Program-made: the position numbers and the translations under genes
Assembly (NCBI GenBank): GCA_036936605.1
Contig: JAUPFV010000005.1
Location: 152,521,195 to 152,585,194 of the forward strand
Reading direction: 5' to 3'
Source: Limnanthes douglasii subsp. nivea
Lineage: Eukaryota > Streptophyta > Magnoliopsida > Brassicales > Limnanthaceae
DNA length: 64,000 bases
The notes under the pieces: model-generated
Database searches by the model: none
The model's input: the letters and a program-made list of their open reading frames with translations, nothing else
Told to the model about the DNA's origin: nothing
Shown here: positions 57,686 to 64,000 of the stretch, one piece after another
Layout of the letters: each line of letters opens with the position of its first letter
Numbering within the stretch: position 1 is the first letter of the stretch

Positions 57686-58020
57686 TATAGTGTGTAATTT
57701 AGCTAATATCAAGGATTTCTCCGAAATAAGATAAAGTTTTATTTAACAAAAATTTCAATTTCAATTTCAATTTGGTGGTCAACGATGTAAATTTCATATA
57801 TTAGGCTCTATAGTTTCTTTTCTTTACTTTGAGAGATTATAGGAGTTCTTTTGGGAGCTTTTGGAAGAAGAATACTTATTTATTATGATGCATAGTTCTT
57901 TTCATTTATGATATTAAATAATATATTTTGAATGAAATTATCGAGGGATATGAGGATGAAGAACTGGTTCAGTTAGAAGACAAATTATTTTATGATGAAA
58001 CATATTTTTAATAGAATTTT

Positions 58021-60439
58021 TTTAGTGAGTTTGTAATAGAGTAGTTCAATTTGAAAATATTTGTACTAGTACTGGACCGTAAAAGTATAACCTATGACAA
58101 TCTTAAATCAATAAAATTTATTTTTTATCTTTCAATCTCATAATGTAACAAATTTTTAAAAATTCTTTACCACTTATAAAATATATAAATAAACTATAAA
58201 ATGTTATACTATAATCAATCTATAACAATTGTTTAATTATTAGTAAGTAATGATAAAACTATAACAACATTTGTAGTATTTATAAACAAAACATAGTAAT
58301 CAAACCATAATAATAATCAAAATATAAACTATAATATCCATATATTGATTTTAAATTATAATATACAAACTATATAAAAATTCATTTGTCAAACAATAAG
58401 AACACTTGTACTATGTGTTACAATACAAAATTGATAGCCATTATGGTCGTGATGTTAATCATCGTGTATTATGTCGTGAACGTGATGGTTGTGATCTTGT
58501 TTTGTCGTGATGACCATGACCATGATAGTTGTGATAGTGAATCTCATTGTATTTTACCGTCTATTGTTATAATGTATACCGAAATAATTCTACAGTGATC
58601 CTGTCAAATTCCACTGTAACCTATGATATATATATTAGTTTTCTCATGCACCATTGTTTTCCTTTTATAATATTATTTAATTAATTTCTTTGTTTTTGTT
58701 GCTTGTTATGTAAAATATACACGACGTGGAAGAAAATAAGAAAATATAAACAAAATGAATTTAGGGATCAATTTTGATTTTAATCATCCTTGGGAGTGCA
58801 ACTTTAGCTTGTTTTACTTTCCTCTAAAAGCGAATCATTTAATTCAACCATTATTTCGAAAGAAGATGAGACAACTAACTAGGGAATGGTAAATTCAATC
58901 ATATTAGAATTTATAAGAGGATTCAAAAAAGTTTTTTATGAATTCAAATATAATCAATTATGAAAATTTTACAATCAAACAATGGGAAACTAAACGATAT
59001 TCCTATCAAAAACAGAGTTTTGTATAATTTATCTAGTATAAACAATAGGGTAAAATTAGTGTTCGACTAACTAAAAGAGAATTCTTTTGGTTTAATGTTC
59101 GAAAGTAAAAAATAAGAGAATTGAGCTTTCATTCATTTGACAAAGAAGATCAAATGCTTTTCGAGAAACTGAGTATCAAATAGTATTAAACAGGGGCACT
59201 CATTGTAATCTTCTCGTTATCAACCAATAACTACCATTAGTGACATTTTGGGTATTTTTCAGTGCATTGTAATATTCTATTTTTCGAATAGTGAAAATAA
59301 CAAGAATAACATGTTTAACTAAAATTTGAAAGTTATTGAAGTGATTGTTTTGTTGGTCCATTTTGAGTGGAAATATATTTTTAACTCATGATTTCAAGAA
59401 TACAACATAGGTTTGTTTGTATGATTTGGATTAAAAATAATAGGAATAAAAATACTAACCGTATGTTTGAATTTTATAAAGTAATTATGTTTGTTGATTT
59501 GTTTCGCATGAAAACACATTTTTAATTAGTGCTCTAGTATATAACATAAGCATGTTTTTTTTGTTCTAGTTGATATCATAAATAAGAGTGTTTACTTAAT
59601 ATTTGAATGCTATTAAATTAGTTACATTTGTCTGGTTATATTAAGTAAAAACATAATTTTAAATTATGTGTAGAATATCATGTAATTGTGTTTTTTTATT
59701 TAGATTGAAAATATCATGAATAAAAACTTAAGTATTTTAACATTGCAGCAAATTGATGTATATGCTTCATATATCAAGAGAATGTATAAACGAGAGTATA
59801 ACTTTTTGCACTCTAGTTGCAACATCAATATATGCACCAGAAACTATTGCTTTTTATATCTGGAAATTGATATAATCATATTTTTTGTTAATCTTTGTTA
59901 ACAATAAATGTGATAATAGAATGAAAATAAGTAAACGAAAGAAAGAATGTAACGATTAACATCTATAAATATATAGTCATCCTGATTCACAAAACATGAG
60001 CTAATAGAACAAACAGCCATCAAACATTGTTACTTATTAAAACATCTAAAAAAACTTCACTCAATACAACTCTCTGCGTATATACATATCTTAGCACAAC
60101 AATACCGATATTATTAACTCATCTTATATAATACTATTGTAAAATTACATTTATCTAAGTAGCTAATAACTTATGATTAGTTCTTGAAGATAAAATACTT
60201 GAAGATCATTGGATTTTTGAGTGAACATGAAAAGCTTATAAACAAAAGTGAATTTCCAAAACAGAATGTCAGATCACTTAATTGTGGTGTTATGGTATGT
60301 GCTTCTATGAAAGATTTATACAAAAAGGATAAATTGATATATGATATGAAGAAGGAAACGCAAAAAGTAAAAAGACACAAATGTTGTATGCAATGTTTAA
60401 CGATCAATACAATATACACATGAACATTTAAACATATTA
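58021..60439. other. AT-rich region without a recognised gene
   Basis: 58190-58420 repeats the hAT 3' text found at 11040-11960. The rest is very AT-rich with only short, low-complexity open stretches. The open frame 60184-60423 is lysine-rich, isolated and unsupported. Confidence 0.5.
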
Positions 60440-60915
60440 CTGTAAGGGAAATACGCTAATTTCTCGGAAAATCACTTCTAAATTTTCTTGAGGTAAAGAG
60501 GGGTTTTGAGAAAATACACAATTTTCCTGCACTCAAATCAAAAGAAAATAAACACAAAACAAAAGTGAAATCAAACACATAATTGTTAACGGAGTTCAGC
60601 AAATTATGCCTACGCCTCCGGACCTGCTGCAGATTGATTTTAGTAGAAAGACACAAAGATTCTGCCATTTTTTGATGCATACACAAAAACCCTAGCACTT
60701 AGTTTTGTAGAGACTGTAACACTTAAAAGGAAAAACATTTAGAGTCCTTAATGTGTAATTTATGACCCACTAAAATTACACTGTCTTTTCAATTCACTCC
60801 AGCTCTTTTTAATATGTTTAGCACTTGCCTCATATTCACTATCTTTTCATCTAGCGTCTCTTCTATCTATTAGCATGAATGTTGAATAAGGCTCAACTAT
60901 TATGTCAAAATAACA
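60440..60915 (-). repeat. 3' LTR of copia-5
   Basis: About 476 bp, minus strand TGTTATTTTGACATAATAG ... CGTATTTCCCTTACA. The purine tract lies directly upstream on the minus strand. The outer boundary is inferred from the TG/CA termini only. Confidence 0.65.
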
Positions 60916-60959
60916 ATCTCCCACTTGAAGACCGGTTTCAACCTATCTTCACACCTTGA

Positions 60960-63049
60960 TCTATACAGCAAATCTTTCTGGTTTTGTTACTCTTGCAAAC
61001 CAACTGAAGTTGAACACAACTTCATTTTTTCAATGGCTACTGTCTTTATCAACATATCAGCTGGATTCTTGCTTCCTTGGATCTTTTCCAGTATTAGCAC
61101 ATCATCTTCCAATAAAGATCTAATGAAATGATAACGAAGACTGATGTGCTTGGTTCTCAAAGGGAATGTTGAATTCTTCGCCAATTGAAATGCACTTTGA
61201 CTATCACTATGCATAACGTTGTTCTTCTATTTGAATCCCAACTCGGTTAACAAACCTTGAAGCCATATCATCTCTTTACTGGCTTCGGTCACTGCTACAT
61301 ACTCAGCCTCTGTAGTTGATAGAGTGGAATTTTTTTATAACTTTAACATCCAACTAACAGTAGTAGTTCCGACAGTAAATATATAACCGCTGGTGTTTTT
61401 CCGGTCATCAACTTCACCTCCAAAATCTGCATCTATGTAGCCTTGTACCTTTAACTCACCCTTACCAAAGTACAAACATTTTTCTGTGTTACCTAGTAGG
61501 TATCTCAAAATCCATTTGACAGCTTCCCAATGAATTTTCCTTGGGTTTGACATAAACCTACTCACAACTCCCACTGTATGACTAATGTGTGGTCTCGTAC
61601 AGACCATTGCATACATCAAACTTCCAATAGCTGAGGCGTAAGGAACCTTAGCCATGAAGTCTTTTTTTCATCCGTCTTAGGGGATTGATCCTTGGATAAA
61701 CGAAAGTGACCTGCCAATGGTGTACTAACTGGCTTTGCATCACACATGTTAAATCTCTTCAAAACGCGATCGATGTACTCTGACTGAGATAACTGCAAAA
61801 AATTTCTATGCTTATCTCTTATGATTTGCATTCCAAGAATCTTCGTTGCCGGACCTAAGTCCTTCGTGTCAAATTCTTTTGAAAATTGTAGCTTAAATCT
61901 TCTCATATCATCAATATCTGAATCTGCTACTAACATATCATCAACATAGAGTAGCAAAATGATATAACTGGACTTACATCTTTTAAAATAGCAACAATGG
62001 TCCGCATTACACTTCTGAAAACTCTATTTGTGCATAAAACCATCAAATTTCTTGTACCACTATCTTGGTGCATGTTTTAAACCATACAAACTTTTCTTAA
62101 GTCTGCATACCATGTTTTCTTTCCCTTTTTTTAAGAAACCTTCTGGTTGATACATGTATATCTCCTCATCCAAATCCCCGTGAAGAAATGCAGTCTTCAC
62201 ATCTAATTGTTCAAGATAAAAGTCTTCAATGGCAACAATACTCAAAACTGATCTAATAGTATTGAGCTTCACAACTGGAGCAACAATATCGGTGTAATAA
62301 ATTCCTTCCTTTTGTTGGAACCCTTTGACAACTAGTCGGGCTTTGTATCTCTTAGAGTTATCATGCTCATCTTTCACCCGATACACCCATTTGTTATGAA
62401 GTACCTTCTTACCCATTGTTAACTCAGTTAGGTCCCATGTATCATTTAAGGTTAAAGACTTCATCTTATTTTTCATGGCAAACTCCCACTTACTAGCATC
62501 ACTTGTCTGGCAAGCTTCATTATAGCATTCAGGTTCCCCTCCATCGGTAAGTAACAGATAGTTCAAGTATCTCTTGTTGGGTACATGGGGTCGGGAAGGT
62601 CTTCGCAAAACAAGAACTGCCTTGGTCGGCTGTAGGGTATTGGATTGCTGTCGATCGGTCTGTCCAATGGACTCTCCTTGTTGAGGGGTTAATCTGATCA
62701 GCTCTATTTCTTGACTATCTGGGACTCTCTCGATATCTGCAAATACCGATTCATACGGATTTGAGTCATTTGCTTCAGTTTTATGTATGTCCTTGTACAT
62801 CACTGTTTCATTGAAGATCAAATCTCTGCTTCGTATCATCTTATTATTTTCCTCATCCCAAACACGATAACAGAATTCATCTTTGCCATAGCCGATCAGG
62901 AAACATTTCTTCGATTTTGGATCAAGCTTGTTCCTACCTTGATCACTGATATGAACATATGATGTACAACCAAAAAATCTTAGATGTGATAATTTTATAT
63001 CCTTACCACTCCATACCTCATCGGGTATTCGATGTTCTAAGGGAACCAA
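60960..63049 (-). pseudogene. copia-5 integrase end, reverse transcriptase, RNase H
   Basis: 63049-62060 is open for 329 codons: the integrase C-terminus (HLRFFGCTSYVHI, KCFLIGYGKDEFCYRVWDEE), a variable linker, then RT (WEFAMKNKMKSLTLNDTWDL, NKWVYRVKDEHDNSKRYKAR, LEQLDVKTAFLHGDLDEEIY, CRLKKSLYGLKHAPR) to a stop. RT resumes at 61957 with the intact catalytic LLYVDDMLVA. A frameshift near 61655 leads to YASAIGSLMYAMVCTRPHIS. RNase H (GYIDADFGGEVDD, then SDSQSAFQLAKNSTFPLRTK) ends near 60987. Active-site residues are preserved, but three or four breaks prevent a full polyprotein. Confidence 0.85.
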
Positions 63050-63118
63050 CGGGCCTCGGTTAACCAGGTAAGTCGATGTGTTGATTACTTCTGCCTAGAA
63101 CTGCTTCGGTAAACTAGA

Positions 63119-63906
63119 CTATATTCGAATGCTTCTGGCTTTTTCTGTCAATGTTATGTTCATACGTTCGGCAATACCATTGTGTTGAGACGTACCTAGA
63201 ACGGTTATCTCCATCCTGATACTATGCTCATAGCAAAAGTTCTTGAATTTGGTGTCCTCATATTCACCACCATTATCAGTTTTCAGCTTTTTAATCTTCA
63301 GACCTGTCTCATTCTCAACCATAGATTTCCATCTCCTAAAAAAATCAAACACTTCAGATTTATGCTTCGGAAAATAAACCCATACCTTTCGAGAATGAGC
63401 ATCGATAAATGTCACGAAATAGTATTTCCCTCCAATAGATGAAACAGTTGTTGGCCCCCAAACATCAGAGTGAACAAGCTACAGTCTTTCTTTCTTTGGG
63501 GTTCTACCACTCGTCTGAAAACTGAGCCTTTTATGTTTTCCAAGTATGCAATCTTCACACATGTCTATATCGACTGACTTTAGACCTGAAAGCTTCCCAT
63601 TCGAGTACATAATTTTCATACCCTTCACACTTATATGGCCAAGCCTCTGGGGCAAACATTTGGATTTTTGTTTCCTGCTACTATTGCAATTGAACAGCTC
63701 GTCTCTGCTGTCTTGTAAAGAGTATCACTCTTCTTTCCGTGAGAAACCGTCATTGCTCCCTTTGAAATTTTCCAATCGTCACCATGTAAGATCGTATTAT
63801 AGCCTTCACTAGCCAACTTCCCTACTGAGATTAAGTTCTTTCTCAGACTGGCGATATGTCTGACATCTTTCAGTTCCCATACAGACCCATTCAACTTAAT
63901 CTTCAC
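63119..63906 (-). pseudogene. copia-5 integrase (pre-domain and core)
   Basis: 63906-63631 gives the end of the protease-integrase linker (VWELKDVRHIASLRKNLISV, the usual block ahead of the integrase). 63415-63119 gives the core: FIDAHSRKVWVYFPKHKSEV, KLKTDNGGEYEDTKF with the second catalytic Asp, and HNGIAERMNITLTEKARS with the Glu. The zinc region between them (about 63480-63620) is present with frame changes. The normal PQQNG is altered to SQHNG. Confidence 0.8.
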
Positions 63907-64000
63907 ATTACCTTTACCAATAATATCACAAGGTTGATCATCACCAAGATATACTTTTCCAAGGTTACCAGGGACATACCTCTCGAATAATTATTTCTTT

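Larger units (their letters stand above)
57115..57846. mobile_element. Long-TIR, MITE-like element carrying an LTR
   Basis: Inverted arms of about 85-90 bp, 57115-57200 and 57757-57846, share AAAAGAAACTATA, CCTAAT and TTGACCACCAAATTG (reading inwards). Arms plus remaining inner DNA amount to about 400 bp once the LTR is taken out. No coding capacity and no clear target duplication. MULE-like or foldback origin is a guess. Confidence 0.6.
56700..58020 (+). mobile_element. hAT transposon remnant 2
   Basis: A leader-like region (TATAAATAGAGAAGAAACTCA at 56826, then CT-rich text) matches that of hAT remnant 1 at 2445. An acidic C-terminal stretch EIIEGYEDEELVQLEDKLF ends at a TAA near 58012, followed by TTTGTAATAGAGT and AT-rich 3' text like that at 11040-11960. 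The transposase body is missing. A long-TIR element (57115-57846) occupies the middle. Confidence 0.55.
60440..64000 (-). mobile_element. Ty1/copia element (copia-5), 3' part; continues past window end
   Basis: On the minus strand: integrase, RT, RNase H, purine tract (AAGTGGGAGAT) and 3' LTR (60915-60440), in normal order. The gag, protease and 5' LTR would lie beyond 64000. Coding damage is modest, with few stops and frameshifts, so this is among the younger copia copies here. The right limit is set by the window. Confidence 0.85.

Noticed and set aside
58386..58598. 70-codon open frame rich in Val/Ile and Asp/His
   Set aside because: Comes from low-complexity GTGAT-type sequence in the hAT 3' region.
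60184..60423. 79-codon Lys-rich open frame
   Set aside because: Isolated, low complexity, with an equally long antisense open frame; nothing supports translation.

Overview
The window is nuclear DNA of a flowering plant, most probably a dicot. It is AT-rich, the genes have GT-AG introns, and it is packed with Ty1/copia LTR retrotransposons, RNase H-bearing L1-type LINEs, hAT and Mutator-like elements (MULEs). No tRNA, rRNA or prokaryote-style operon was seen. The only gene that looks like a host gene is an intron-less secreted leucine-rich-repeat protein at 33416-35140 (minus). It appears to have lost its N-terminal capping domain through an in-frame deletion.

Layout: 1-2065 LINE fragment; 2100-3761 hAT remnant; 3762-11031 decayed MULE (MULE-1) inside the hAT 3' part; 11040-11960 AT-rich hAT 3' repeats; 11960-12965 deleted copia; 13520-14100 possible minus-strand LTR; 14900-16914 gypsy-like gag remnant with 3' LTR; 16995-22744 copia in an LTR-internal-LTR-partial internal-LTR array; 23536-32698 small non-autonomous LTR element split by a near-intact 8-kb MULE (MULE-2, 24621-32625); 33416-35140 LRR gene; 35770-41330 decayed near-complete LINE; 44755-49450 decayed full-length copia with both LTRs; 49969-51645 young-looking gag-only copia (minus); 55030-55400 possible LTR; 56700-58020 second hAT remnant carrying a long-TIR element that itself holds a solo LTR; 60440-64000 copia (minus) running off the window end.

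The most interesting object is MULE-2, with its diverged relative MULE-1. MULE-2 has 38-bp terminal inverted repeats (34/38 matching) and a 9-bp target duplication with one mismatch. It carries three genes: (A) a FAR1-type zinc finger / MULE transposase / SWIM / OTU cysteine-protease fusion of about 969 aa, broken only by one extra G in a G9 run; (B) a 134-aa protein of unknown family, convergent with A; (C) a four-exon, 663-aa plant-mobile-domain (PMD) protein ending in a hydrophobic tail. The same three genes in the same order and orientation, with matching intron positions, are recognisable as pseudogenes in MULE-1.

In MULE-2, intron 1 of A, the upstream region of B and intron 1 of C each hold a 200-250 bp array of close-spaced inverted repeats with arms of 13-21 bp. 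MULE-1 has comparable inverted-repeat clusters in intron 1 of A and upstream of C, built on a different motif. I infer a conserved multi-gene transposon system whose cis-repeats may be recognised by one of its own proteins, by analogy with VANDAL elements and VANC. This needs experimental proof.
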